Positions 34,402 through 44,340 are shown, counted from the stretch's first letter. The stretch is 64,000 bases of DNA from an uncultured Pelagibacteraceae bacterium (GCA_902595125.1 CACJOY010000001.1:1-64000); one strand, 5' to 3'. A program made the numbers and translations. Notes: a model not told the origin generated them from the sequence alone.

Positions 34402-35330
34402 TAAACTTTTTTGCTTATTTTAAAAGTTTTTTTCTTTTTTTTGTCTCTCCATATAATTATCATTCCTGCTAAAATAATCCCAAACACTCCTGGAAAAAGC
34501 TGATCAATAGGAGCCTCATCGAAGAAAAACCAACCAAGAAAGAAAGATGAAGGTATTGCCAAATATTCAAACACCGCAAGTTTGCTAGCTTCAATTAATC
34601 TATAAGCATAAATAAATAGAATTCCTGCTGACCCACCTAAAATTCCAATTGATACTAACATTAACAAATCATTATAACTTTTAATAACTATATTATCTAA
34701 AGTCATAACTAAAAGTATTATCGCACCAATAATAGAAGCTATCAAAGAATAAAATTGTATTTTAGCAGTTGAATTACTTTTTGGAATAAACTTAAGAATA
34801 ATAATAGCAATTGCATATAAAAAACCGACCATTAAAGGATAGGCAGAGTAGTAAGAAAAAACGTCACTGGTTGGTTTTAATATCATTGCAACCCCGATAA
34901 AACCTATTAGAACAGCAGACCACCTGTAAATACCTACTTTATCATTCAAAAAAAATATAGATAAAATTACTATAAAAAAAGTTGCTGAAAAAGTTAAGGT
35001 AGATGCAGTTGCAAAATCCATATTATTTATTGCAATAAAGTAGAAAACATTCATAAATAAAAAACATAGGCCTCTAATAGAGCATAAAATTATAAATTTT
35101 TTTGTAATTTTTTTAAATATATTTAGATTTTCATTTGTATAAAAAATTAATGTCAATAAAGGTATGATTGCGAACAAATTTCTAAATAAAACAACTTGAT
35201 TTGTAGAATATGAGTCACCTAAAAATTTGATTATAATTCCGTAAATATCAATAAAAAGAACTCCAAGAAGCATTGAGCCTATGGAGAGATAAATTATTCT
35301 TGAATTTGATCTTGTTGATAAATTCTTCAT
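34398..35330 (-). CDS. EamA/DMT-family transporter
   Basis: This 310-aa protein has ten predicted helices in two EamA repeats. ATASTLTFSATFFIVILSIFFLNDKVG in repeat 1 and LAVFEYLAIPSSFFLGWFFFDEAP in repeat 2 are typical. DMT carriers move small metabolites; direction and substrate are unknown. The start is 49 bases from the divergent iron alcohol dehydrogenase. Confidence 0.85.
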   Translation of the reverse strand: MKNLSTRSNSRIIYLSIGSMLLGVLFIDIYGIIIKFLGDSYSTNQVVLFRNLFAIIPLLTLIFYTNENLNIFKKITKKFIILCSIRGLCFLFMNVFYFIAINNMDFATASTLTFSATFFIVILSIFFLNDKVGIYRWSAVLIGFIGVAMILKPTSDVFSYYSAYPLMVGFLYAIAIIILKFIPKSNSTAKIQFYSLIASIIGAIILLVMTLDNIVIKSYNDLLMLVSIGILGGSAGILFIYAYRLIEASKLAVFEYLAIPSSFFLGWFFFDEAPIDQLFPGVFGIILAGMIIIWRDKKKKKTFKISKKVY

Positions 35331-35379
35331 TTACTTTGTGATATAATTGATAGTATATAAATAAATTATTTAAATAAAA

Positions 35380-36570
35380 ATGCAAAATTTTAAGCTTAAT
35401 GAAATAGATATCTTGTCTAATCAAGATTGGACTTTTCCAACTAACACTGCTTATGGGCCGGGTAGATTTAAAGAAATCGGTGATCACTGTGCTAAATTTG
35501 GAATGAAAAATCCTTTAATAGTTACTGATAGTGGAAGTACTAAATTACCTTTTATTAAAGAATTAAAAGAACTTTTACAAAAAGCGAATATAAAGTCAGA
35601 TCTTTTTTCTGATATATCCCCTAATCCGAGAGAAGATGAAGTATTTGTTGGCCGCAAAAAATTTAAAGATGGAAATCATGACTCAATCATTGCTATTGGT
35701 GGTGGCAGTGCAATGGATGGTGGTAAATTAATATGTCTAACGGCAAATAACAATGTACCACTTAGAGATTTTGAATTTGAACTTACTCCTCCTAAAATTA
35801 GTAAAGATAATCCATTTCCAAAGATAATAACTGTACCTACAACAGCAGGTACTGGAGCGGAAACTGAAATTACAGCAATGGTTACGTATCTTAAGGAGGA
35901 AATGAAATTTTGTATGTGGCATCCAGATGCAAGACCAGTTTTAGCCTTAGTAGATCCTGAATTAACTTTAGGATTACCACCTTCTTTAACTGCTTGGACA
36001 GGTGTAGATGCAATGGTTCACGCAATAGAAGGTTATTGTGTTCCTGGATTTCACCCTTTGTGTGATGGATCAGCTCTAGAAAGCTTATCTTTGATCTCAA
36101 AATCTCTTTATTTAGCTGTCGAAGAACCAAATAATTTAGTAGCAAGAGGTGGAATGCATATTGGTTCTTATCTAGGAGGAATAGCTTTCTTAAAAGGACT
36201 CGGCAACGTTCATGCTATATCACATATGGTTGGTGCAGAATTTAATACACAACACGGTTTGACAAACGCAATTATTTTACCAGTTGTGCTTAAATATAAT
36301 TTATTAGACATGAACGAAAAAGTTAAACGTATGTCAGAAGCTATGCAATTCGAAGAGCATTCAGTTGACTCTTTTATAGATAATATTGAAAAAATTTTAG
36401 ATAGACTTCAAATACCAAAAAGTTTAAGTGAAATAGGAGTAACTGAAGATTGTGTAGATCGAATTGCAGAAAAAGCAATGAAAGATCAAGCTTATGCAAC
36501 TAATCCAAAAAAAGCTCCTTATGAAGATATGAAAAAAATGGTTTTGCAAAGCATCAAAAAAGCTAGATAA
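35380..36570 (+). CDS. Iron-containing alcohol dehydrogenase
   Basis: This 396-aa group III dehydrogenase has PTNTAYGPGRFKEIGD, NAD loop IAIGGGSAMDGGKLI, PTTAGTGAETEITA, and metal-site residues in GVDAMVHAIEGY and GNVHAISHMVGAEFNTQHG, giving the Asp and His ligands. It reduces or oxidises a small alcohol or aldehyde with NAD. The partner genes (amidase 6 bases downstream, EamA carrier, CitE-like lyase) suggest a catabolic operon, but the substrate cannot be read. Confidence 0.9.
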   Translation: MQNFKLNEIDILSNQDWTFPTNTAYGPGRFKEIGDHCAKFGMKNPLIVTDSGSTKLPFIKELKELLQKANIKSDLFSDISPNPREDEVFVGRKKFKDGNHDSIIAIGGGSAMDGGKLICLTANNNVPLRDFEFELTPPKISKDNPFPKIITVPTTAGTGAETEITAMVTYLKEEMKFCMWHPDARPVLALVDPELTLGLPPSLTAWTGVDAMVHAIEGYCVPGFHPLCDGSALESLSLISKSLYLAVEEPNNLVARGGMHIGSYLGGIAFLKGLGNVHAISHMVGAEFNTQHGLTNAIILPVVLKYNLLDMNEKVKRMSEAMQFEEHSVDSFIDNIEKILDRLQIPKSLSEIGVTEDCVDRIAEKAMKDQAYATNPKKAPYEDMKKMVLQSIKKAR

Positions 36571-36576
36571 GCTTTT

Positions 36577-37992
36577 ATGATAGAAAATCAATCAGTTAAA
36601 GAAATTCAAAAAGGTATAAATAGTCGTGAGATTTCAATTAAAGAGGTTGTTGAATATTATTTGGATAAAATTGAAAAATTTAATCCCGATTTAAATGCCA
36701 TTGTTCTTCAAAAAGACCGTGAATTAATTATAAAAGAAGCAATCCAAAAGGATAATGCCAATGAAATCAATAAACCTTTAAATGGATTACCTATTGCTAT
36801 TAAAGATTTGTCAGATGTTGTTGGACTCAAAACAACATATGGTTTTCCTGGATCAAAAAATAACCAACCAAAAAAAAATTCTTTATTTGTAAATCGATTA
36901 ATTGATAAAGGTGCGATTATTATTGGGAAAACAAATACTGCAGAACTCGGTGTCGGTGGACATACAATCAATAGACTTTTTGGACCAACCTCAAATGTTT
37001 ATGATCTATCAAAATCTGCAGGTGGATCGAGTGGTGGTGCAAGCTCTGCTGTTGCAGCTGGATTATTACCGTTTGCTGATGGTACAGATCAAATGGGTTC
37101 ATGTCGAGGACCAGCAGCATACACAAATACTTACGGTTTTAGACCCTCTCCAGGTTTAATTGCCCTAGATCGTACAGGTCAAAATTTAGATATTCCAATA
37201 CTTACAACACCAGGATGCTTTGCAAAAAATCCAAATGATATGTCGATTTTATTAGATGAAATTGTTGGAAGTGATCCATTAGATAGATTTTCATTTGACT
37301 TAGATGGGCTATTTAAAAATCAAAATATAAGTGATAAAGAATTTTCTGCATTCAGAATTGGATGGTTATCAAATATGAATGGAGAGTACAATATAGAAAA
37401 AGAAATACTGGAAATTTGTGAAAACAAATTGAGGGAATTAGAAAAAATAAACATTAGAGTAGAAGACATTAAGCCTAAAATAAATAATGATTTTTTGTGG
37501 AGAAGCTGGACAACATTAAGAGCAAAAAGTATTTATGAAGATACGTTAGCTATGAATATTCCAGACATTGACTCTATGACGTATCAAGCGATATGGGAAT
37601 ATAAAAAAGGTCAGGAAATAAATTCAGAAGATTTACAATTAGCTATTGATCAAAAACAAAAATGTTTGAATCAAATAGACTCAATATTCGGAAATTTTGA
37701 TTTCTTAGCGTTACCATCAGCTCAAATTTTTCCTTTCGATAAAAATTTACAATTTCCAACAAGTATTAATAATATTGAATTAGATACATATCATCGATGG
37801 TTAGAAGTTTTCATTCTATCTAGTCTCTTAGATCTTCCTACTTTTACAATTCCAGTAGGTTTTAATAGAAACGGTTTGCCAATGGGGATGCAAATCATTG
37901 CAAGAAACAAGGATGATATGAAGTTATTTTCTTTTGTAAGTAAATATGAAAAAGTTTTTAATTATAGTAAGATTAAACCTAAATTAAGTTAA
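36577..37992 (+). CDS. Amidase (amidase signature family)
   Basis: This 471-aa enzyme shows the Ser-cisSer-Lys triad. K76 is in LPIAIKDLSD, the cis-Ser S151 in SAGGSSGGASSA, and the nucleophile S175 in DQMGSCRGPA, exactly 24 residues apart as in known members. It hydrolyses a carboxamide. It is not GatA by context, since gatB and gatC are absent. It lies 6 bases after the iron dehydrogenase and 4 bases before an EamA carrier, suggesting one transcript for uptake and use of an amide-bearing compound. The compound is unknown. Confidence 0.88.
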   Translation: MIENQSVKEIQKGINSREISIKEVVEYYLDKIEKFNPDLNAIVLQKDRELIIKEAIQKDNANEINKPLNGLPIAIKDLSDVVGLKTTYGFPGSKNNQPKKNSLFVNRLIDKGAIIIGKTNTAELGVGGHTINRLFGPTSNVYDLSKSAGGSSGGASSAVAAGLLPFADGTDQMGSCRGPAAYTNTYGFRPSPGLIALDRTGQNLDIPILTTPGCFAKNPNDMSILLDEIVGSDPLDRFSFDLDGLFKNQNISDKEFSAFRIGWLSNMNGEYNIEKEILEICENKLRELEKINIRVEDIKPKINNDFLWRSWTTLRAKSIYEDTLAMNIPDIDSMTYQAIWEYKKGQEINSEDLQLAIDQKQKCLNQIDSIFGNFDFLALPSAQIFPFDKNLQFPTSINNIELDTYHRWLEVFILSSLLDLPTFTIPVGFNRNGLPMGMQIIARNKDDMKLFSFVSKYEKVFNYSKIKPKLS

Positions 37993-37996
37993 TAAT

Positions 37997-38893
37997 ATGA
38001 GACACCCTCACCATTATAAGATTTCAATTGCTCTAGCTATATCAGCTGGAGCTTGGGGAATATATTGGTTACCCCAAAGGATACTTGAAGATGGTGGTCT
38101 GACTGGAGGTTGGGGCACAATTTCTCAAATGATAATAGGTACATTGATACTATTACCTATTGCTATTTGGAGATTAAGCAAAAGAAAAGGCACTGGATTA
38201 GAGCTTCCAGCTATGGGAATTTTAATTGGAGGTGGTTTTATATTATATGCATTAAGTTTTTTATTAACGGATGTAGTAAGAGCTTTGATAATGTTTTATA
38301 TGACGCCCGTTTGGACAACTATTTTTGAAATTATTTTTTTAAAAAAAAAACATGGTTGGCAAAGAATTTTAAGCTTAAGTTTAGCACTAGGAGGATTATG
38401 GGTAGTATTTGGACAAGGTGGTAAAATTCCTTTGCCAGTAAATGCAGGCGATTGGATAGCTCTTTTAGGTGGGGTTATGTTTGCTGGAGGAATGATCAGG
38501 CTAGAAGTTATTAAAACTGATGGTGTATTTCCAATAATTTTTGGATTTTTCTTTTATGGCACACTGTTTAATATAGTGGCTGGTTTTCTACTCGTAGACT
38601 ATCTTGGTCCTGTACCCACCCGTGATGCATTTGTTGGAATGACTACTTTCTTAATTCTTCTATCAATTTTTTATTTTATTCCTACTGGTATTGTAATCCT
38701 TTGGGCTCCAACCCAAATAGGAGCGGGAATATGTTCAATTTTATTTTTATCAGAGATTATAGTTGGAGCTGTGAGTTCTAGTATTCTTACTGATGAACCA
38801 TTTGGTTGGCGTCAAGTCACTGGTTGTTCTTTGATAGTTATTGGAGGAATAGTGGCTGTAGTTCTGTCTCCAAAAGAAGATGTAAGCAAATAA
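37997..38893 (+). CDS. EamA/DMT-family transporter
   Basis: This 298-aa, ten-helix carrier has AISAGAWGIYWLPQRIL in helix 1 and ALIMFYMTPVWTTIFEIIFLKKK closing repeat 1. Repeat 2 ends in DEPFGWRQVTGCSLIVIGGI. It begins 4 bases after the amidase stop. Together with the amidase and dehydrogenase it may import or export their substrate or product, which is inferred. Confidence 0.85.
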   Translation: MRHPHHYKISIALAISAGAWGIYWLPQRILEDGGLTGGWGTISQMIIGTLILLPIAIWRLSKRKGTGLELPAMGILIGGGFILYALSFLLTDVVRALIMFYMTPVWTTIFEIIFLKKKHGWQRILSLSLALGGLWVVFGQGGKIPLPVNAGDWIALLGGVMFAGGMIRLEVIKTDGVFPIIFGFFFYGTLFNIVAGFLLVDYLGPVPTRDAFVGMTTFLILLSIFYFIPTGIVILWAPTQIGAGICSILFLSEIIVGAVSSSILTDEPFGWRQVTGCSLIVIGGIVAVVLSPKEDVSK

Positions 38894-38929
38894 TGACGAG
38901 TTTAAAAAAAATTAATAACATTTTAAATT

Positions 38930-39808
38930 ATGAGATATAGTAATTCAATGAATTCAAATAAAATAAATGTAAGACGTAGTTTTATTTTTACACCAGGTCT
39001 TAAACCTGAAATGTTTCCAAAAGCTATCGCATCAGGCGCAGATATGGTTTGTATTGAATTAGAAGATGGAATAGCAATCAAAGATAAAAACGAAGCAAGA
39101 AAAAATACTATCGAGTCTCTTAAAAATCTTGAGGTTAAAAGTGGGGTGGAGTTAGTTATTAGAGTAAATTGTCAAAGAACTAAGTTTGGTCTCTTGGATC
39201 TAGAGGCTTTTATTTCTAGTAAATTACCAGTTAAAGCATTAATGCTGCCTAAAGTTAAAACACCAGATGAGATAACTTTTATAGATGATTTACTTACAGA
39301 TAGTGGATTAGATACAGATCTCCATGTGATAATGGAGACCAACGAAGCACTTGAAAGTATTTATGAAATTGCTCATGCCAGTAAAAGAATAGTTGCATTA
39401 TACTTTGGAGGAGTTGATATGGCAGCTGAACTTAGAGTTCCAAATGAGTATAAGAATTTGATATACGCAAGATCTAAATTAGTACATGCAGGAGCTAGTG
39501 TTGGAGTCGATGTAATAGATGTACCTTATTTAGATTTAGATGATATGGATGGGATGAAAAAAGAATCAGAGTTAGTGAGAGATTTGGGATTTACAGGAAA
39601 GGGTTCTATTCATCCGAAACAAATAAACATTTTAAATGAAATTTTTACACCTTCTAAAGATGAAATTATGAAAGCTAAAAAAATTGTAGATCAATTCAAT
39701 GAGTCTAACACAGGCTTAGTAGTTATTGATGGTAAGCTTATTGAAAAACCTGTTCTTAGAGAAATGCAAAGAAAAATATTAATAGCAGAAAAAATAAATA
39801 AAATTTAG
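38930..39808 (+). CDS. CitE-like HpcH/HpaI aldolase/lyase
   Basis: This 292-aa TIM-barrel lyase begins RRSFIFTPGLKPEMFPKAIASGADMVCIELEDGIA, the CitE/malyl-CoA lyase start with the metal-binding Glu-Asp pair. RVNCQRTKFGLLDLEAF and LPKVKTPDEI give the Arg and Lys region, METNEALESIYEI the second metal Glu, and GKGSIHPKQINILN the conserved C-terminal motif. It could cleave malyl-CoA, citramalyl-CoA or hydrolyse a malyl-CoA-type thioester. An alternative start at codon 7 (38948) is possible. It follows the EamA gene by 36 bases. Confidence 0.82.
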   Translation: MRYSNSMNSNKINVRRSFIFTPGLKPEMFPKAIASGADMVCIELEDGIAIKDKNEARKNTIESLKNLEVKSGVELVIRVNCQRTKFGLLDLEAFISSKLPVKALMLPKVKTPDEITFIDDLLTDSGLDTDLHVIMETNEALESIYEIAHASKRIVALYFGGVDMAAELRVPNEYKNLIYARSKLVHAGASVGVDVIDVPYLDLDDMDGMKKESELVRDLGFTGKGSIHPKQINILNEIFTPSKDEIMKAKKIVDQFNESNTGLVVIDGKLIEKPVLREMQRKILIAEKINKI

Positions 39809-39819
39809 AAAAATTAGTT

Positions 39820-40983
39820 TTAAAAATCTTTGTTAATTATTTCATCCAGCATATTTATCATATTTTTTTTGTATTCATCATCTGTGCCTGATTTTGTGTC
39901 TATCACTGAAAAATATGAGGCAACTACACCAGTTTTTAAATTTATTGCTAAGAATTGACCACCTAAACCAGAGTGACCTATCCAGTCACCTGTCTTCATT
40001 GTAGAATTTGAATAATATAAAGATTTATTATCTGATAACTTCATATAAATTGTTCCTTTATTTTTTAATGTTTGATCAAAAAATGTTGGTGATCCAATTT
40101 GCCTATTTCCTACTCCTTTACCTTTCCTAGCGAATAAAAGACCGTATCTTAAAAAATCTCTTGAAATTAAGCATCCACCACCTGAAATCCAAGGCATTCC
40201 GTATCTATCAGTTCCCATGTATAAAGCATCTTCAAATCCAGCAGCTTCAACCGCATCTAACAACCATTCTTTTAATGGTTTTCCACTAACTTTTTCTATC
40301 AAAATCCCTATTACATCTGTATTTGCTGATTTGTAGTGAGAAAATTCAGAGCTATTTGATAAATCATTATCTCTATTTGATTTAATAGTATTTAAATATT
40401 CCTCCTGTCCCATTTTCTGATCTAAATTTTCTGGAAGTCGCCATCCACAAATTGGCTCATGTAAAAAAGAAGAGGTGAAAGGATCTGTATAATCTTCACT
40501 GTACGAATTTTGAATATTCATATCCAAAACGTTTTGAATAGTTGCTGAGGCATAACCACTGCCAATATTAGGGAGATAATCAGAAATTTTATTGTTAAGA
40601 TCAATTATTTTTTGGTCTACTAGTTCTCCTATAAACAAATTAACAAACATTTTAGTAATAGACATTATTGTTTGAGGTTGTGTTTCTGAAAAATCTTCAG
40701 CATATTTTTCAAATAATATATTTTGACCTTTCCCCACAAGTAAAGAGCAAAAATATTTATTACTGATCATATTTTTTACAGATGGTATTTTTTCTATTTT
40801 ATTATTATAATTTTTTGATAATTTTAAAACTAAATCTGATCGAAATAATAAACCAAATCTATTTATCTTATGAAGATTTCGATAACCCTCTCTTCTTGTT
40901 TTAGGTAAATACCATTTTGGTTTATTATCCTCTAATACAACCAGATCTGGATTAAGATCTGCTTCTAATTTTTTATCAGTCAT
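39820..40983 (-). CDS. Serine hydrolase, class C beta-lactamase/6-aminohexanoate-dimer-hydrolase family
   Basis: This 387-aa protein has SITK (S108, K111) as the SxxK nucleophile motif, YKSANTDVIGI supplying YxN, and HSGLGGQF near the C-terminus as the HxG-like third motif. No signal peptide is seen, so it is probably cytoplasmic and acts on an ester or amide rather than on peptidoglycan. It is the last gene of a minus-strand operon with a cupin, homocysteine methyltransferase, VOC, aldehyde dehydrogenase and CoA-transferase. The substrate is unknown. Confidence 0.82.
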   Translation of the reverse strand: MTDKKLEADLNPDLVVLEDNKPKWYLPKTRREGYRNLHKINRFGLLFRSDLVLKLSKNYNNKIEKIPSVKNMISNKYFCSLLVGKGQNILFEKYAEDFSETQPQTIMSITKMFVNLFIGELVDQKIIDLNNKISDYLPNIGSGYASATIQNVLDMNIQNSYSEDYTDPFTSSFLHEPICGWRLPENLDQKMGQEEYLNTIKSNRDNDLSNSSEFSHYKSANTDVIGILIEKVSGKPLKEWLLDAVEAAGFEDALYMGTDRYGMPWISGGGCLISRDFLRYGLLFARKGKGVGNRQIGSPTFFDQTLKNKGTIYMKLSDNKSLYYSNSTMKTGDWIGHSGLGGQFLAINLKTGVVASYFSVIDTKSGTDDEYKKNMINMLDEIINKDF

Positions 40984-40993
40984 ATTGTATAAT

Positions 40994-41587
40994 CTATTGA
41001 TTGATCATTTTTGAAACATTTTCAAATTTATTTTTCCAAATTACAAAACTTAAGATTTGTTGATTTGAGGTTGTAATAGCGTGAGGTTGATAACTTTTAT
41101 GAAGTCTAGTTTTTGTAGAAGACAATATTTCTGCATCTTGATCTTTACTTTCGAATTTAGCTTCGCCAGATACAATAAAGTATAATTCTTCAGCTTCGTG
41201 ATTATGCCATGGATAATAAGTATTTTTATCTAAAAAATTCACATAAAGTGCCATCTCTTTTGTTTTAAAATGTCCAGATGGTCCTATTAATTCAAAAAAA
41301 CCGTATTTATTTAAAAAATCTTTACCAACCTCTTTTTCATTATATCCATGTTCCCAATTAACGTGAGGTGATAAATTACTTATTGTTGAATGTAATTCTT
41401 CAAGATTTGTGTTTAAATTTTGACTCCAATTATAAAGTTTATCGGTAACAGGAGCCTTTTGAGATTTTAGACTATTTAAAATTAAATTATTTGGAAAATT
41501 TACAAAATTTGACAACTCTTTATTATCAGCCCATAACTTTTGAATTTCAACTATAGCTTTATTAAAAATATTTTTTGTATTGTTCAT
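40994..41587 (-). CDS. Cupin, DMSP-lyase-like (DddQ/DMSP_lyase family)
   Basis: The track start at 41671 is too early. The ATG at 41587 overlaps the stop of the upstream gene (TAATG), giving 197 aa, the length expected of DddQ (about 200). The C-terminal cupin contains YYPWHNHEAEELYFIVSGEAKF, giving HxH...E metal ligands, and PHAI with the last His. The N-terminal helical part and a GPSGHFKTKEM segment fit the DMSP lyase cupin family, which cleaves DMSP to DMS and acrylate. Some family members have other activities, so the substrate is inferred. Confidence 0.72.
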   Translation of the reverse strand: MNNTKNIFNKAIVEIQKLWADNKELSNFVNFPNNLILNSLKSQKAPVTDKLYNWSQNLNTNLEELHSTISNLSPHVNWEHGYNEKEVGKDFLNKYGFFELIGPSGHFKTKEMALYVNFLDKNTYYPWHNHEAEELYFIVSGEAKFESKDQDAEILSSTKTRLHKSYQPHAITTSNQQILSFVIWKNKFENVSKMINQ

Positions 41588-42501
41588 TATTTTAGTATCG
41601 ATAATGGCTTTATAAGATTTACTCCCACACCGCAACATCCTCCAACTATTTGTGATCCATTTTGCACCCATGATTTCACCTCATTTAAATAATCCTTGGG
41701 ACTTAAATTATCATCAGATTTCCAATGAGGTTTTTCATAAAAGCCTATATTTGGATAAGCACCAATTGTTCCGTTATAATTGTTCTTTGCAACATTTATA
41801 GCTTTACCAGTGACATCAATATCAGAATGAGCAATCAAAATTGGACCTTTGTGTATTGTGCTAAATCTTTTTATAGATTTTTCTAAATCTTCATAAACTT
41901 CTGGGGGTTCGTCAACAGTATCATTATATCCAAGCATTAAATTATTAGTCTTTTTGTCTATTACGCAAGAAATTGAAAGCCACACAGGTATATTAACTTT
42001 TGCTGAACATTCTATCATTGTTTGAACAATATCTGCTTGTGAAGACATTGCTTCTAAAATAATTAAATCCACACCTTCTTCAGTTAAAATTTTTATTTGT
42101 TCATTAAATCCAGGTATCATTGCTTTAAGACCAAGTTTATAAAAACTACCTGATGCCGATACACTTCCTGCTAAAGCTACTTTTTTTTTTGAATCTTCAA
42201 TTGCTTTCTTTCCCAATTGAACACTTTTTTTATTGAATTCTTTAATAGAGCTTTCCATCCCATAATTTTTCATTGAAATAGGTGTGCAAGCATATGTATT
42301 AGTGGTTATCACGTCTGAGCCAGCTTCAATATAATCTTGATGAACTTCTTTAACTAGTTCTGGAAATTCAACTGAACATGTACCGCACCAAAGATTTTTG
42401 TCCATTTGAGCTCCTTTTTTTTCAAGTTCAGAACCCATTGCTCCGTCTAAAATTACTAATTTATTATTATCTAATTTATCTTTGATAAATTTATACGACA
42501 T
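41587..42501 (-). CDS. Homocysteine S-methyltransferase (BHMT/MmuM-like)
   Basis: This 304-aa zinc methyltransferase has LVILDGAMGSELEKKG, TNTYACTP, the zinc Cys in WLSISC, and the GGCCGVG pair near the C-terminus. It transfers a methyl group to homocysteine to form methionine. Donor candidates are glycine betaine, S-methylmethionine or DMSP. SAR11 is reported to have a betaine-homocysteine methyltransferase, but the short BHMT-specific motifs cannot be checked here. Coupled (TAATG) to the VOC gene upstream and the DMSP-lyase-like cupin downstream, it may act on a methylsulfonium or betaine from the same cluster. Confidence 0.82.
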   Translation of the reverse strand: MSYKFIKDKLDNNKLVILDGAMGSELEKKGAQMDKNLWCGTCSVEFPELVKEVHQDYIEAGSDVITTNTYACTPISMKNYGMESSIKEFNKKSVQLGKKAIEDSKKKVALAGSVSASGSFYKLGLKAMIPGFNEQIKILTEEGVDLIILEAMSSQADIVQTMIECSAKVNIPVWLSISCVIDKKTNNLMLGYNDTVDEPPEVYEDLEKSIKRFSTIHKGPILIAHSDIDVTGKAINVAKNNYNGTIGAYPNIGFYEKPHWKSDDNLSPKDYLNEVKSWVQNGSQIVGGCCGVGVNLIKPLSILK

Positions 42502-42887
42502 TAAATCTTACTGTTTGTAAAAGCACAGATTTTATTTCCGTCTAAATCACGAAGATAAGAGTAATAAACCCCGGATCCTTCTGGTCTTTCACCACCCGAT
42601 CCTTCACTTTGTGCTCCTAATTTTAAGCCTAGCTCATGAAATTTATCAACTATATTTCTGTTGTTTACTATAAAAGATACTTGAGCTCCGTTCCCAAAGG
42701 TAGCTATTTCTTTATTAAATGGTTTAGTAATATAAAATTCTATTGACCCAGATCCACCTACGGATATATATCCAGCACATACATCGTCTGTATCAGTTCT
42801 CTTTAAGCCAATTACTTTAAAGAGTTCATCATAAAATTTAATTGATCTATCTAGATCATTAGTTCCAACCATTACATATCCGATCAT
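42501..42887 (-). CDS. Glyoxalase/VOC superfamily protein
   Basis: This 128-aa protein with two beta-alpha-beta-beta-beta units starts MIGYVMVGTNDLDRSIKFYDELF, the usual VOC opening, and ends with YSYLRDLDGNKICAF, the typical DPDGN-like C-terminal motif. Metal ligands are only partly visible, so either an enzyme or a binding protein is possible. It overlaps the homocysteine methyltransferase start and is 19 bases from the aldehyde dehydrogenase stop. Confidence 0.8.
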   Translation of the reverse strand: MIGYVMVGTNDLDRSIKFYDELFKVIGLKRTDTDDVCAGYISVGGSGSIEFYITKPFNKEIATFGNGAQVSFIVNNRNIVDKFHELGLKLGAQSEGSGGERPEGSGVYYSYLRDLDGNKICAFTNSKI

Positions 42888-42906
42888 AATTTTTTTTTAA
42901 ATAAAA

Positions 42907-44340
42907 TTATTTATTCCATTCAGTAATCGTTTTAACTTCAAGGTATTCATGTAAACCCCAAGTACCTCCCTCACGACCATTTCCTGATTGTCTGTATCCA
43001 CCAAAAGGAGTTCCAGAGTCTGCTGGTTTATTGTTTACATAAATTATTCCAGCTCTTAATTTCTTTGAAACTCTTTTTGCTTTTTCTTTATCTTCAGTTT
43101 GTAAATAATTTCCTAAACCATATTCTGTATCGTTAGTTATTTTGATTGCTTCCTCTTCATTCTCAAATGGAATAATTGATAAAACAGGGCCAAAAATCTC
43201 TTCTTTAGCAACTCTCATAGAATTTTTAACATCTGTGAATACTGTTGGTTTAATAAAGTATCCCTTTTTAAAATCTTCTGGTTTATCAGGACCACCCGCA
43301 ACTAATGTTGCCCCTTCTTGTATTCCACTTCTTATTAAACTTTGAATTTTATCGAATTGGACTTTTGAAATGACTGGACCTATGTGTTCGCCTGATTTAC
43401 TCGCTAAATCAACTTTAATTTTATTTGCTTCATCTGCGGCCTCTTTTATTGCTCTATTATAAATAGATTTTTCAACTAACATTCTTGTAGGAGCGTCACA
43501 TGATTGACCAGAATTACTCATAACGTTTCTTATACCATCTCTAACAGCATCAGGATAAGAGTCTGCAAAAACAATATTTCCGCCTTTACCACCAAGTTCT
43601 AGACACACTCTTTTGATTGATTCTGCTGCATTTTTGGTAATCAATTTACCTGCTCTTGTAGAACCTGTAAAAGAAACCATATCAACATCTGGATGTTTTG
43701 ATAAATCTGTACCTACACCCAAACCATCTCCGTTTACTAAATTGAAAACTCCAGCGGGAAAACCAGCTTCATGTATCATCTCAGCAAATAACATTCCAGA
43801 AAGAGGTGCAATTTCAGATGGTTTTAAGACCATTGTACAACCTGTTGCAAGTGCAGGTATAACTTTTAAGGCAATTTGATTTATTGGCCAATTCCAAGGT
43901 GTTATTAAACCACAAACGCCAATAGGTTCATAAATAATATGATTTACAGAATCTTTTCCAAACCCAGGTTCAAAATTAAATTCTTTTAATCTTTTTATAA
44001 AATCTTCTATGTGAGATGCACCAGATGAAGTTTGGTTTGCTGAACACCAGTCCTTAGGACAACCTAATTCTGTTGAAATAGCATTTGTCATTTCATCCCA
44101 TCTAGAATTATAAATTTCTAGTAATTTTTCTAACAATTGTATTCTTTGATCTTTAGCAGTATCCTTCCAAGTCTCAAAAGATTGTTTTGCGGATTTTACA
44201 GCTAGATTAGTATCAGCTGAACTACCAAGTGAAATTACAGCACAAATTTCCTCTGTAGATGGGTTTATAACATCAAAGCTATTTTGATTGATAGGGTTTA
44301 CCCATTTTCCATTGATATAAAATTTTTTTTTATCTAACAT
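42907..44340 (-). CDS. NAD(P)-dependent aldehyde dehydrogenase
   Basis: This 477-aa full-length ALDH has PWNWPINQIALKVIPALATGCTMVLKPSE (cofactor pocket), FTGSTRAGK, catalytic Glu in LELGGKGGNIVFAD, catalytic Cys in SGQSCDAPTRM, and the C-terminal PFGGYRQSGNGREGG. It resembles betaine-aldehyde and related ALDHs, but the aldehyde is not readable. Downstream of the CoA-transferase in the operon, it may oxidise an aldehyde from the same pathway. Confidence 0.9.
   Translation of the reverse strand: MLDKKKFYINGKWVNPINQNSFDVINPSTEEICAVISLGSSADTNLAVKSAKQSFETWKDTAKDQRIQLLEKLLEIYNSRWDEMTNAISTELGCPKDWCSANQTSSGASHIEDFIKRLKEFNFEPGFGKDSVNHIIYEPIGVCGLITPWNWPINQIALKVIPALATGCTMVLKPSEIAPLSGMLFAEMIHEAGFPAGVFNLVNGDGLGVGTDLSKHPDVDMVSFTGSTRAGKLITKNAAESIKRVCLELGGKGGNIVFADSYPDAVRDGIRNVMSNSGQSCDAPTRMLVEKSIYNRAIKEAADEANKIKVDLASKSGEHIGPVISKVQFDKIQSLIRSGIQEGATLVAGGPDKPEDFKKGYFIKPTVFTDVKNSMRVAKEEIFGPVLSIIPFENEEEAIKITNDTEYGLGNYLQTEDKEKAKRVSKKLRAGIIYVNNKPADSGTPFGGYRQSGNGREGGTWGLHEYLEVKTITEWNK

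Noticed and set aside
41588-41671. Extended N-terminus of the DMSP-lyase-like cupin in the ORF track
   Set aside because: These 28 codons lie wholly inside the upstream methyltransferase gene. The ATG at 41587 overlaps its stop as TAATG and gives the family's usual length.
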